Shown here: positions 46,881 to 59,896 of the stretch, one piece after another
Layout: every line of letters starts with the position of its first letter
How positions within the stretch are numbered: position 1 is the first letter of the stretch
From: Hetaerina americana
Lineage: Eukaryota > Arthropoda > Insecta > Odonata > Calopterygidae
Length of the DNA stretch: 64,000 nucleotides
Direction: 5' to 3'
NCBI GenBank assembly: GCA_022747635.1
Contig: JAKTNV010000004.1
Span: forward strand, 23,591,679-23,655,678
Made by a program: the position numbers and the translations under genes
Notes under the pieces: model-generated
Database searches by the model: none
What the model saw: the letters and a program-made list of their open reading frames with translations, nothing else
What the model was told of the DNA's origin: nothing

Positions 46881-48228
46881 TATCCACGACAAGCAATATG
46901 GAGCGACATAAATATTAGATTTGTTGAAAGAGTAGTTTGGGAAATGTGATGAGGAGCAAAAGTGATATTATATCGTAATGGCCATGTCTGACTTAGATAG
47001 GACCCTCACGAAGTCGGTTTGATAGCCGCATTAGATCGCGTGAAGGGAAGGCGAGCTGTATTTGCCCAAAAATGTTAGGCAAACCTACTAGGTTAGCTAA
47101 ATGAATCACTCACGGGATTACGGTAATACTGTACATTAATCGTCTGGTAAAAATTTGAAGCAGGTATATTTTGTGTAAAAATTCACGGATAAACTTCGTA
47201 GAACTGGGGTAGGGGAGATCATGAAAATAAAACTGAAGAGTAGAAGTGAAAAGAGCGGAACTGCTTTGCCACTGCCAATTGCAAAATGTCATTTTTCCTA
47301 CGGATGATAAGGCATCCGACACTACCAGCAAAGCAGCTCAGAGAACACTTTCTTGCACCAAATTGACATCCTAAGCGTACACTCTATCCAATTCTTATTT
47401 GATTTTGACGCTGCATGTATGCAGTAGTATTTGAAGTTTGTGTACTGTACTGTATGTGCACGCTCTTTGTATAATTTTTTTCCATAACTTGGATTATATA
47501 AATTCTCCACTGGTTACTGGCGCGTTAATGAAATGCGATTTCTATGATGCTCGCCTGATATGAAAAAACCCATCTATCACGCACCCTACCATATGTTACA
47601 GAATAAGGTGTAAAAGGTTATGTATTTCAAGAACCCCAATCGCTTTACGTGATCATCGACCCGAAACATAGCAGCAGCAGTAGACTTCTACGCATTTGTG
47701 AATGAAATATGGTGAGTAAAAACGAAACGTAAATAATTGGATAACAATGGTGACACAGAAGGTAGTTATTCAGCGAACTGCCGTATCAAAAGAGTCCCAA
47801 AATATTGGCGGGCAGATATTGGAATTGGAGATGACTAAAAGAATGCATACTTCTTTAAAATGCATTTAAAAAGGGTAAATTAAAAACCGTCCTACATTTA
47901 AGTGGTCCCTGAATTTCACAAGGCGCGTGAAGAGGGAACTCTCACTGGCGAATTTGAATTTATATATTGATGACCTGAGGAAAATTCTAGAAAGAGAGAG
48001 AGAGATAATCCATCAATTTCAACGTTGATGATGTTCAAACCAAATATTTTGAGGAATTGTCTATAATGGAAATTAGTTTCATTAGTATTAGTAAGATTAA
48101 AAACAATCTCTCATCTAGCCACCAAAAAACATGTTTCTTCACAAAGTTTATGGGAATAATTTCAGGATTTTTAGCCAAGGTCGTTTGTGCACCACGATTT
48201 GTTTTGCAATCTATATTAAAAATTATAA
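46881..48228. other. no recognised feature
   Basis: AT-rich unrecognised DNA with a short (GA)n run near 47990. Confidence 0.45.
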
Positions 48229-49412
48229 ACGAGGTCTACTCAAAAGGTTTCCGAACTTTTTTATTACAAAAAAATACTACAATGATGAATTATTTGGTCA
48301 GGGTCCCCTTCAAGGTAGTCTCCTCTCCGACGTATGCACTTACCCCAACTGCGTTTTCACTTTTTGAAACAGCCCTGGAACGCTTCTTCCGGAATGCTCA
48401 TAAGCTCCTCCGTGGAATTATTATTCTCTATTTGTGGAAAGGTGGCAAATATATTTCCTTTGAGCGGGATTTTTAGTTTGGGGAACTGATAAAAGTCTCG
48501 TGGGGCCGGACCTGGTGAGTAGATTGTGTGGAAAAGCACAGTGGTCTTGTTTTTGGCTGAAAACTCACGAGTTCTGACAGACGAATGAGCCAGTACGTTG
48601 TCGTGGTGAAAAACCACTTGCCGCTCCTCCAAAGTTCGGGCCGTTTTTACCTGATTCTCTCTCTCTTAGACGCTTCACAACACCAAGTTAGTGCTCCGTG
48701 TTGACTACCTGGCCTTTACGTAGGTATTCGTGATGCACAATCCCTTTTGCATTGAAAAAAACAGTTAACATGACCTTGATATTAAAGCGAACTTGTCAAG
48801 CTTTTTTGGGGTGTTTCACCAATCAATTGTGAAGATTGCACTTTTGTTTTACTGTAATATTCATAAACTCATGACTCATAAACTGTTTTGATTCTGGAAA
48901 AGAAGGTTTCACCCTCTTCAGCTCGATCAAAGAGTTTCTGTCAGACTTGAACTCGATGTTGTATATCTAGTCTGTTGCCATCAAGTGCGGGACCAATTTG
49001 ATGGCGACTCGATGCATCCTCAGTTTTCCAATCAGAATTTCATTGCACAAACCAATCGAGATGCCATACTCTTCTTCGAATTCCCTGACAGTTAAACTTC
49101 GATTGATACGAACTAAATTGTTCACACTCTCGATATGGTGGTCATCAGTCGACATTGATGGTCTTACGGCACGCTCGTCGTCTTCCACTGATTGCCGCCC
49201 CTTTTGAACTGGGTAAACCACTCATAAAACGCAGTTCGGTTTATAACATCCTCACCATTAGCTTTGGTAATCAGCTCATAAGTTTCCGCGAAGGATTGGT
49301 AGAGTTTCACGCGAATTTCAGAGAACAGCACTACTCCTTCAAAGAGCTAATTTCCGTGGACCCGTTTTTTCGCCGAACTCTACGAACACCCCTTCACATA
49401 CACGGCTGTAAT

Positions 49413-49426
49413 CAATCAATAAAGTG
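49413..49426. repeat. target-site duplication of FB4, left copy
   Basis: CAATCAATAAAGTG here and CAATCAACAAAGTG at 49653-49666 differ at one base and bracket FB4 inside the mariner. Confidence 0.7.
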
Positions 49427-49505
49427 ATATGGGATCGTAGATTTTCTCGGCGTTCAGATGAAAGAGTCTCCATTCTCGGGATGTCACCGCGTAGGTTGTT
49501 TTTCT

Positions 49506-49543
49506 GACAACAGTTTCGCCCGTGTTTCAACGAGCGTCTTCAG
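49506..49543 (-). ncRNA. hammerhead-like ribozyme core, FB4 left arm
   Basis: Minus-strand CTGAAGA, extra C, a paired stem, GAAAC, TGTT, GTC. The canonical C after GAAA is kept in this arm. One stem II pair is altered relative to the right arm (C in place of T at 49520). Confidence 0.5.
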
Positions 49544-49569
49544 GTCGAAGTGGTCGAAGTCACTTCGAC

Positions 49570-49607
49570 CTGAAGACGCTCGTTGAAACACGAGCGAAAG
49601 TGTTGTC
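49570..49607 (+). ncRNA. hammerhead-like ribozyme core, FB4 right arm
   Basis: CTGAAGA (49570-49576), extra C, stem II GCTCG/CGAGC (49578-49582 with 49591-49595), GAAAG (49596-49600), TGTT, GTC (49605-49607). The final G of GAAAG is a substitution relative to the left arm and would break stem III. Confidence 0.5.
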
Positions 49608-49652
49608 AGAAAAACAACCTACGCGGTGACATCCCGAGAATGGAGAGTCTTT

Positions 49653-49666
49653 CAATCAACAAAGTG
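49653..49666. repeat. target-site duplication of FB4, right copy
   Basis: Partner of 49413-49426. Confidence 0.7.
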
Positions 49667-49782
49667 GTTGAAGGAGATTATTTTGGGAGTTTCCGCGGGT
49701 AAAACGCCTGTAAACGGATTAAAAAATGAACAAATGTAGGCGCGCTGTTAAAAGTTCGTGGACTTTTTGAACATACCTCGTA

Positions 49783-52700
49783 CATCTCGTGATCACTGAA
49801 CTTCATTTTTCCTCACGCTAAAGTAACTATTTATTTAACTTTTAATTCAATATGCAGAGCTTTCTCGGCTATGTTTTAACGTTCGTTCCATCATTCTTTC
49901 GCTTGTAGTTAAGCTGCGGACGCATTTAAATTTTCTCAACACCTCCGACCCTCTGGGAACTGCAACCAGTGGGAAAAAAATACATAAACCTTTTAAATTT
50001 TCACGCCACCATTTCAAGATAATCGATGGAGGCGACCGTGACCCGAAGCGGATAAACACTTCCCTCATGGAAAATGCGACGACAACTGTTTGTAGGTTTT
50101 GATGATATATTGGTACAATTAAGATAGGGACTAGATGTCCCATTGTTCTCCATGTTTTTTGCACCCGCTAATCTTGAAAACCAAGATCAAAAATATACTA
50201 CTTAACCGAACACCGAACACCAGGTAATAGGTTGCACTTCTATATAACCATAAATTCTTCAAGGAGGAGAATGCCACCTTGCACCGGCAAATGCTGCGTA
50301 AATCTTATGTTCAGCCAAGCAATTATTCCCGTGAATAAAGCTACTCGCAGTGAATAATACGATAATAAAAACGTGGGACGAGATGATTCAACTTCAGCAA
50401 TGTTTGTGTGCCCCAAGAAAAGCTGCAAGTCACCGCTTAAATCGAAAATCATGGGTTTAAACGCTGCTTCGGGTACGAATGTTACATAGTAATGTGGCAA
50501 TGATGATTAAAATCAGTGTTACGATATTTAATCAAAAGTAGCTATATCCCCAATCACTTCTGCGGTATCAATAATGGACAATAATATTAAAATTTTATAA
50601 TTAACTTGCTAAACTGAAGAATTCATTACACTGATGATGATATACATTTTATCCCACACATTTTGAATAGCCCTGATGGCACGTTATCTTTGTCTTAGGT
50701 TTTTGGCAACGAAAAATTCACAAAAAGTATTTTTAAAAATAAAATATAACGTCAGATTTTTTAATAACTACAGAAAATCACTTTTCAGGCTTGCGAAATT
50801 AATAATTTATAATTTTCACTTGAAATATGCAGCTACGTAAAGGTAAGTTGACAGCTTAAATAAGGTTAATTTACATTGGAAGCTAATTGGGTGAAACTAT
50901 GTTTTCCGAAGTAGTAATACGGTAATTATTTGTGAAAAATAAATATTCATGTATTTATTTCATAGGATGAAAATTCATGTGAACTCTTTAAGTTTATTTC
51001 TTTTTTGAATTAATTCAGATATGTTTTTATCTTATTCTATTCCCTTAAGGATGAATGAACTTATTGCCGAAATCACTTTTCTATTAAAAGTTTGAAAAGC
51101 GTACTCATATGCTTGGAAATACTCACCCGAAATAAACAACCGTTCGTAATGTTTCACCTATAGATTGCCTTACTGTTCCCCAATTTATCAACTGTGAATT
51201 CAGGCATAGACTCTGTACAAGACGTAGAATCTGTACAAAGTCAGCCTTAATGAGCACGCTGAAACATCGACACATATAAGATAAACCTTATAATCCGAAA
51301 AACACGGAAGACTTTATCATGAACTTATTTTTAACCAAAATCGTGGCTTTAAGACTTTACTGAAATAGTACTTTCCACGCTTTGTACTCTTTTACATGAC
51401 AAATTTAGCGTAAGTTACTCATGAACGCACTCTTATTTTAATTTTTAGCTGTATTTTTGATTGTTGACTTCCCATAATGTAACTGAATTTCACGTACTTA
51501 TATATTTTTGGAATAATATTCGTATCCAATCGGGGGACTATACTGGGAATAAGGATGAGAAAATATTTCCACATCATAACATTTAAACCAAATAATACGA
51601 ATATTCCATCAAGAAAAAAGAATTTATTACATCATGTTCCAGACATTGGTGCAAAGAAATTACTTTTGCGTAAGCAAGAGATTATAACAGAATATAACAA
51701 TACTTTGGCAGTATTAAAAACGTTTTCCTTTTTTTAATATATTATGGTACCGATCTATTCGCTTACGCAACCAACCATCTTACTACAGTAGTAGGGTCCA
51801 TGCGTGTTTTCACTCCTCACGCCCCTATTAAAGATGTCAAATTCCTATGCGTAAAAGTAAATCAATGATGAAAGAATGCTACCTGCGTATATTCCATAGA
51901 CGAGGGTGTTTTTTTAAATCGTTGGTATCGCAAAATAGGTACTTTCATAATTTTCGTCCAATAAAATCGATTTAGTCCGAAAGATGTTCTTAATTACATA
52001 TTCCTCAGCTACATGCCGATATTAAATTAAAGTGCTTTTCAGCAACTTCCGTGGTTAAGTCTAGTCGAGACAATTTAAAAAAAAACGAAGCCCTACCCAA
52101 AGGATTATCGGCTGAATGAGAGAAAATTAGAGCACTCTTAACTTAAAATCGACATGAAATTTACATGCATATTCACATGAATAGAAAATCTGCAACCACG
52201 ATTTTACTTATGGATGAAATTTCGAATACAGAGACGCCATAATTCGGGGAAATAAGAACATTAAGTGTTTTATTGTGTATTAGAAGTCTGAGTTTAGAGA
52301 TATGCATAACAAAAATCAAAATTCCGACCCTAGACAAGTTTTTGGATATTCAATATAGGTTATCCTAAAATATATGATTTCAAGCAATCAATTACAACAA
52401 CACAATGATATTTCAATCGTTTTTCATTTTAATTATCAAGGTTATGGAGGCGTTCATGCCTTTCCATAATCGAAATCAACGCGCTCTTTTAATCATTTGC
52501 AAGTTCTAAAACCTTAGAAAAACGATAACTAATAGGTCCAAACTTTTTTTCGAATTAATTTTATTTTTAAAAGGATATATCAATTATGTAGCAAAATTAT
52601 TATTATTTCTATCGCGTCTTGATTAATCAAAGCCAGCAGAAGACAATACACTCTTCCAGTTGCCTCTTATCAAGACAACCATTATCGCTCGATCAGTGTG

Positions 52701-55700
52701 TTAATAAAGTAAATCACGTTCGGCGCTACGAATCGTTTTGAATTCTGCCGCCTTCGCGAAAACGGTAACAGCGTCATTCTCTCGAGCGGCTGCGAGGAAA
52801 ATGTTGACTCAATATCGCTGCTAAGCGGGGTGTGGCGCCACTTGTTCATGCCAAACTGTAACTGCGGGCCAAGGTGCAATCGGTAATCCAGATACTAAAT
52901 ATTGATGGGACGACGCCGTTTTCATTGTTCTGAGAGATCTCAACATAATGGAGGAAATTTTCAGACACAAAAATAATTTATACATTGCATTTTCACGAAG
53001 AAATCACAGAGAATATCACTCACGAAAAATCAGTAGTAACAAATTATTTTAGTTTTTTTTTGTGAAATTTAAAATATACCATCATGAAGGAATTCTAATT
53101 ACAGCCCTTTTAACATTTGTATTCGGGAGATAATGGGAACTAGGAGTGAATTCCTTTTTATGTTAGTAATTGCCGGTAATTTTTTTCGAAATTATTATTA
53201 ACGTAATTAAACTTGAATGAGCTAAAGAAAATATATTTTTCCTAAGCATAAGATGGATAAGTAGACAGATAGCCGACTTTATTTTGAGATTATGGAGTCT
53301 CTTTACCACCTAACCCCTAAGGGCTTAGAGGAAGCACAAACTCTCTGCAGGTTAATTATTCACAAACAAATGAGCAACAAAAGTTTTTCGGCTAGCCTTC
53401 CCAATCTCTCTACCCGAAGATTATCACTCCGACTCAATATTAATAACCTCTCACTCAAAAGTTCTTCCCTTTAGGGGAAAAATTCACCTATCCTTAACAC
53501 TCAACTTGAGGAAATCTGCTTCATTTTCATATAAGAACAGAGTTAGAGACATGGGAGGTTAATGTCGCACTGCTTTCTTGAAGTACGTAAGGCCTTATAA
53601 AAAGGATTCGAAGAAATAAAATCCGTGGACATCAATTCGGTAAAATGCACTAAGGGCATCAGCTTTACTGTACTCGGGAGTTGCTCACTACCATTTAATC
53701 TGCTTCATTAAAAGTTTAGCGAACCATAGAAGAGATTATGGTGTGTGGTTGAAAGGAATAGCTTTTTTTCGCTTTTCGCCGTTATTTGGTCAAAGCTAAA
53801 CTTTCTCCTTAGCCACCAAAGAGATTTCGTGAGCCTGAAGAACGGGGATTTAACTTTGCTGCGTACCGTTCTGCATCCACACCACCTTATTGGGAGAGGG
53901 AGGGGAGGACTTCGGTGAGCTGTTCTACAACTTTATACAGGTGAGTAACGGAGGCCACGTTTCTGGAAAGCCTAACGTTCCGTAATTCTGGGTTAATCAC
54001 TTCGGTCGCTACTACGTGCCAGCACGTTTCGTCGTTTTACAATTTTTTTGTATGTACCGTATTTTTTACATGCAAAAAGGCATAGTTTCAGCGGCTTTAG
54101 AGGTTCACATGGCTAGTCATGAATGCCCATGCATACATACTTTGTCGAAAAAAAAACGAAAATTAGGGCAGAAGGTTTAAAAATAGCGATCTTAATAGAG
54201 CGAAATTCAGCACAGTCGTACAATTTTCCAGCTCTTGCGATTCTATTGCGACAACAGACCATTCTTCAGGACTTGCACTTATTTACGGAATTAAGTGTGG
54301 CATTATTTTGATGATGACGGATCCAATTTTTCAGATTGATTTTATACATCAACTCAAAAAACTTTTATTAAACTATCTTATTGACCCTTCTATGCCACAT
54401 CTTATGCAAGTACAAAACGATACTTATGTGAATCACATTCAACGACATCTATCATACATCTCGGAATGAGAATATTCTCAAAAGAGAGCAGCTCATATAC
54501 GAGGAATTTATTTTAGCAAATATAATTTATATTAGAATAGTCTTTGGTATTCTCAATAAAAACCGTCAAATACCTGCAAATACTAGTTTCACTAAAGAAA
54601 ACACATTTGGGAAATAAATTATTAAAAAAAAACAATATAATGCATAGAATATTCGGCAAAAACCTTACGTTTTTCGCAAAATATATTCCCTTCTGTGAAA
54701 TGTGGTAGCTGTTTCACAGTAATTATCGGTGAAGTAAGGTTCCTCTGTAATTTGTAATCATATGATTAAGTAAATACTGAGTTGGTACTGAGTATAACGG
54801 AGGTAAAACTTACTCTTTACACACCTTAACCCCATGTATGAGTACACGTATGCAGTACACTAATATCTAGCATTTATATCCAGATGAATTCTATGCAAAC
54901 ATTTTGTCTTTTGTTAATTTACTTGTGAGACTTGAGGAGCTACCTAAGACGGATATGACGGTGAGTGGTATGAAAAATTATATTGCATTTAAAATAAAAG
55001 GGAAAGTTTTGGTTTCTTACGAATCCAGATACCTAGGTTTGTATGCACACACAAGTAAAAGTTTAAAACATAAAATGAATCAATCCACAGTGAGATCCTA
55101 TTTTTACTTAGCGTCGATTGAAAAGTGTCTAGCCTCACAATAACCCTGAATTGGTCGTTAATTATAGCCTTCGCTGATATTTATTTGCTTATTGGAGACA
55201 GATTTTTTATAATTGAATGTACATGTATTTAATGCTATTTTTACAACGATATGTTTGTTCAACGGTTGGTGAAAACGAGTAGAAGGCGAACATGAAAAGC
55301 AATTCCTTGGCCTGGCAAAACGGGCAGGCAGAGAGTTTCTCTCTCCAATCCATGCCTCTTAATTTACGCTGACCTAAAAGTAAAGGAAGTGGAAAGTGAT
55401 ACTGGAGCGTGTTCTCCAATTTCACGGTAGAATTTGTCTCTTTCATTCATGGTGAGGAAAAATAAATTTGAATCAATTTCATTCATCAAAATAGTGTTTT
55501 GTGAATGACTTAAGACGGAGAATTTATAAAATTTCTCGAGCAAAATGTTGTATCTAGAATGGTACTTATTTTATGATGCAATTTATCGTTCAAATATAAA
55601 AATTTCTTCCATAAATGTTACCGTGCATATTAATAGAACACTGCTTTCTATAAGAAATTATAAGGGCAGAGTAAAAGAATTGATCTTTAAGTAATGGCAT

Positions 55701-58380
55701 CCTAATTAGAGAATCCAGTTTTTTTGGACATTTTTAAAATGCCATGGTTTTCTAAATTGGCGCAATTTTCAAGAGAAAACGACAAGAAATGAGCATCTAT
55801 AACAAAATGATCTCCCCGAGAAAACATTGCAAGAGCAATAAAAAATATTCCTTGTATAAATTCAAGTAAGTACTAGTAATAAACCTGGTGCCTCAAATGT
55901 GGTTCTGCGAAAAAAAAATATAATATACATAACAACTTTAAAGTCACTACATGGACCCTGAACGTATATTCCGTAAATAATTAATTCATGCAACGAATAC
56001 CAGAACTTACGAAGAGAAAATTCCTAAGTTACGACTCTTCAATGGCTGCATGGTATTTTGTAGGAATGAGAGCAACTTTGAAATCCTCATAATCTAATAT
56101 TTTTTTAATTTATTTATGTTTAATTATTAAAACTAGTTAAGGTTACATAAGGTCGTAAACTAAAGTCAAGTAATAATCTACACATAAATTGACTCAAACC
56201 GTGAATAACATAAAAAACACTTCAAAATATAAAATGTAATCATTTTCTTATTTATTATTATTTTTAGTATTTTAACAACAAAGGTAGGTTTTAAATTGAA
56301 ACATTCTATAATATGGTAGAGCGATACATGTCTTTGCCTCTCCTCACAAAAAAAGAACCTGATATCCGACGCAACAATAAACCATCATTTTCTTAATACG
56401 AACTTTAATATTTTATGCTGGATTAAATTTATTTCTAGTCATTGGTATTTTTATAAAACCTCTAAGAGGGTGAAGGATCATTTCCAAAAAAAATAAAAAT
56501 AATTACGACATGTTTTTCCTTCAAATATATTTGAAAATCACGTTTACTATGAAATTACTCGTACTAATTCAGAGAAAGCAACGCATCCTGATTAGATAAT
56601 TGAATGATCGGGGAAGAGCAGATATTAAAAAGTAATCTTAAGGCAAGTAATATCAATTTTGAACTTAGTTGAAGATAAAATATTTTCCAGAGAGGGTGGG
56701 GCATGGTCCCATGTTCCATTCACAAGATCACGCCCCGGTGTCCAAATAGTCGGTGAAATAGTCGATAAAAGGCTTGCGAATTCGTCCAGTTTTTTTTGAG
56801 GTTGGTTTTCATGGTAAATCTCATGTCATATTCTTCCTAAGTTATGCAACGTTGGTGCTTGCCTTTACAAGGGACTTAAATCAAGGCATGGCAGGAAAGC
56901 CGAAATGGAAATTGAAATGAGAACGGATCACGAATTAGCTGCAAACATTTCAAAACCATGGGGATGCACAGCGCAATTTAATTCCTAACTCGGGCTGTGT
57001 TGGGTGGCTTCGCAATTCAAAAATCGCCAGGGGGGACCTGCTCGCGACTCTTTCCTGACCACGAGAATAGGATTTGTGGCTGACGGCGCGTGCTCAACCG
57101 CCCGCGACTTCGCCGCTATCACTCGACCTCGAATCTCTGGACCGGTGGCACCCGAGGGCATCCTAATTGCAAAAGGGTTGGCGCGATTTATACGTCTCGA
57201 GATGAGAACTAATTGATGGTTGCAAGACCCACACACAAAACATGTGAAAGAAGAGAGTATATACCTTCTGACTTCAACTAGGATATTCGTTCTTCAGGTA
57301 CGACAAATAACCCTTCAGCGTAACATGTTATGCCTGCATGGCTTGAGACATAACTGCATTAGCTGTAATTATAGTCTACTCACCAAACAAATTTTAAAGG
57401 ACCTACGTGTGTTGACGATGAAATATACCCTGAAAATAAATCCTTTTGACGGTAAAATACTTCAAAGCATGGCAGTGAGAAAGGATGACGGTGGTTAAAA
57501 ACAATCACAAGATGTTAGTGTGAATAGAACTAAAGCTCACAAATTTTTCTGAACTTATCTACCTTCGGTAATAGGACAGACAGATAGGATGATTTATCAT
57601 TTATCTTTATGTAAAATGCTCTTATGAAAATATTTCTTGGTATTAAAAATTATATTCTATATTTTTCCATCCACCTGTCATGATAAAGTTGCATGTACCT
57701 AATTTCAATTCATTATTCACGTGAAAGAAGGAAGACAAATTATAGAAAATTTTATGTTTTATCAAAAGAGATCATCCATAGATTTTGTCTAGAGATTATG
57801 AAATTTAGTAAATTAATAGAAAGATCCGTCCTTAAGGAGAAAAAGTGACATGAAAAATATAAAGTTTGACGTTAATAGCGCATTGTTGCATGAATAAGAA
57901 ATCCATTCTCATAGAAAAGAGAAAAAACGAATGCTGTGTGATTTTGAACAGTGGGTTTGAATAAGGATGAGCAAAATTAAAGAGGAAAAAGTGCTACTTA
58001 AATAAAAATGAAAATGATACAGTAGTCATATGACTGGGGAAGAGGAGAAGCTACAAGAGGAATTGGAAAAAGGTGGTGAAAGTGAATGCTGAATGCATTT
58101 AAAGGTGGCAGGATTTTGAATTCAGTGCTGAGGCGCTGTCATAGGGAGAAAAAGGAGGAGAGGAAAGTCGATTAGTACTAAAGGGGGTTAGAAAAAATAG
58201 AAAATATGCGGCGCTAACAAATAAACGAGAATGAAACAGCGTATGGAGAAAGGTGTTTGCATGACACTTAAAGTGTGTCGGAAGTCCATAATGATGTGTA
58301 ATAGATTTCGAGAACCATTCTACGCCTATCTCCACATGTTACTCTATCCATAATAATTAAAACACCAAAAAAATTCTGTA
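49783..58380. other. no recognised feature
   Basis: Long AT-rich stretch without recognised repeats or genes. A CpG-richer patch at 57000-57220 is open on both strands for 70-83 codons but has no identifiable domain. Confidence 0.4.
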
Positions 58381-59360
58381 GAGGCAAGGGTTCGACCGCT
58401 TTCCAGTCGTTTATGGATCGTCGTTTTGGATGAAGGGGCTGACACACTCTCCCATAGGAGGATGAATGGTGAGGTAATATTTTGTCTTCGGAAAAATAGA
58501 TTATCGATTTTCCTCATGTGTCGTGCTTGGGGCTTAACGTGCTTTCATTGCCCTAAATTCTTCACCCGTCCCCCCGTCTCCATCCCCAACCCATTCGCCC
58601 ACCAGTGCACAGGTCCCCCGTTTTCCATCATCGGGTTGGAGAGAGAGACACACACGTTCCCTTTCACTTCGGCGGGGTCCTTCCCCACGAACTCCCCATC
58701 TCCTTATTCCGATCCCTTCCCCATTCCGGACCACCTTCCCAACATCCACCCACCCGCCTCCGGTAACCACTTTTTCGACGACCCCTTCCCACTAGCCCTC
58801 ACCCCCCCCCTCCTCCCCCGTGGCAAGCAACACTGCTCCCCACACCCATCGCCCTCTTGACGTCACTCATTAAGATCCGTAGGGATTTCTCTCCGCCCCT
58901 TGTTTCTCTCTCTCTCTCTCCCTCCCTCGTTCGAAAACACACATGCATCCCGGCAGTCGGACACTGGCGTTAAGTCAACGTCACGATTCCATTCTTAGGG
59001 AGCCAGAGTCGAGGGAGATTGATCGGTTTTTAACAGATCGGCTCTATCATTAGAGGAAATCCGAAGCGGACTGCGGAAACTCAACGGACTGACGGTCCGG
59101 TCCACTTATATGGGTCGCGATAAACTAGAGCGTCTTACGCAACGCACCTTATGTACGCTCGGCGGAACTCAAAAGCCAAGTGGGAGGATCTCGAGGATGT
59201 GGTAATACATATTTTTTTCTACCCCTCCCCCAGTATTTTGAGTCACCACCGCTTTGTAAGCAAAAGGAAGAAGGAAATCCTAGCAGACATCTCCCTTTCG
59301 CTGAACCAGTTTTCCCGTCGTGTTCAACGGAATGTAGCGTAAAAGAACCGATAGATTTTT
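58381..59360. other. CpG- and C-rich island, possible regulatory region
   Basis: Strongly C-rich on the + strand at 58550-58860, then a (TC)n run at 58903-58920, then a CpG-containing stretch to about 59160. A 144-codon + frame (58426-58860) is proline/serine-rich and is best explained by composition. No TATA or initiator arrangement is convincing enough to call a promoter. Confidence 0.3.
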
Positions 59361-59369
59361 TTTAATTGC

Positions 59370-59896
59370 TGCGAGAAGAGAATAAGTATGACAGACATTC
59401 AGGAGGAATTGGGTTGGGAGCCTCCTGATTCACGAAGACAGCCAGCAAGACAGACTTTTAGAAAGGTACAGGACACCTGAGTTTTCTAGCGAAGTCAAGG
59501 GAATTATTATGGTATCAAATTTTATTAGTCATTTCGACCACCTGCATACATATAAGAGATTGGTTAAGAGTCGCAGACAGATTTGAAGTTTTCGTTTTTC
59601 CATCGCACGATACACAATTATAACAAAATAAAATCCAACCGCCCAATTAGATTAAATCAAATCCTTCCGTAAACATATAATTATTTAGTCAAGAACACCA
59701 ATTGAACAGGGGTATAATTACATACAGGCATATACTTGTGTGTGTGTGATTGTGTTCGAGTGTTTTTGTGCATGAGCAAATATAGTACATTCATATTCAA
59801 TTATGGACTCATTTATTGTCCATACATGACTGGAGACCTAACACCCCCGCCACACACCGTTTCGGCGGCTTGCGGGTTATTATGCAGACGTAGATG
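59370..59896 (+). mobile_element. LINE-B 3' end with tail, degenerate
   Basis: EELGWEPPDSRRQPARQTF at about 59406-59462 parallels GDLGWEPLEVRREQARLRL of the intact copy. KFSFFHRTIHN near 59586-59620 parallels KYSFFPRTISN. A 3' UTR then runs to the shared tail at 59830-59896 (CACCCCCGCCACACACCG through GCAGACGTAGATGAAG). Stops interrupt the reading frame. It gives the best single picture of how ORF2 connects to the tail. Confidence 0.85.

Larger units (their letters stand above)
49427..49652. mobile_element. Foldback element FB4 inside mariner
   Basis: Arms of about 92 bases, 49461-49552 and 49561-49652, are reverse complements with three mismatches and an 8-base spacer. Each arm contains the hammerhead-like core. 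It lies between the mariner 5' terminal repeat and the start of the transposase region, bracketed by 14-bp near-identical repeats. It shares CTGAAGACG, GAAACTGTTGTC and GCGGTGA-type segments with FB3 but differs elsewhere, so it is a related subfamily. Confidence 0.88.
48229..49782 (-). mobile_element. mariner-type transposon, decayed and interrupted by FB4
   Basis: The inverted ends ACGAGGTCTACTCAAAAGG (48229 onward) and ACGAGGTATGTTCAAAAAG (reverse complement, ending 49782) mark the element. The minus strand encodes, in broken frames, the N-terminal helix-turn-helix region (INRTAFYEWF-like, then RQSVEDDERAVRPS near 49190), a LTVFFNAKGIVHHEYL block, HHDNVLAH, and SPGPAPRDFYQFPKLK. The family DDE triad would put Asp where FFN reads Asn. 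HDN and the PRDF Asp are kept. Stops and frameshifts make it inactive. Without the FB4 insertion it would be close to the usual 1.3 kb. Confidence 0.9.

Noticed and set aside
58426..58860. 144-residue proline/serine-rich protein
   Set aside because: It is explained by a C-rich tract; there is no domain, no splice structure and no start context I can support.
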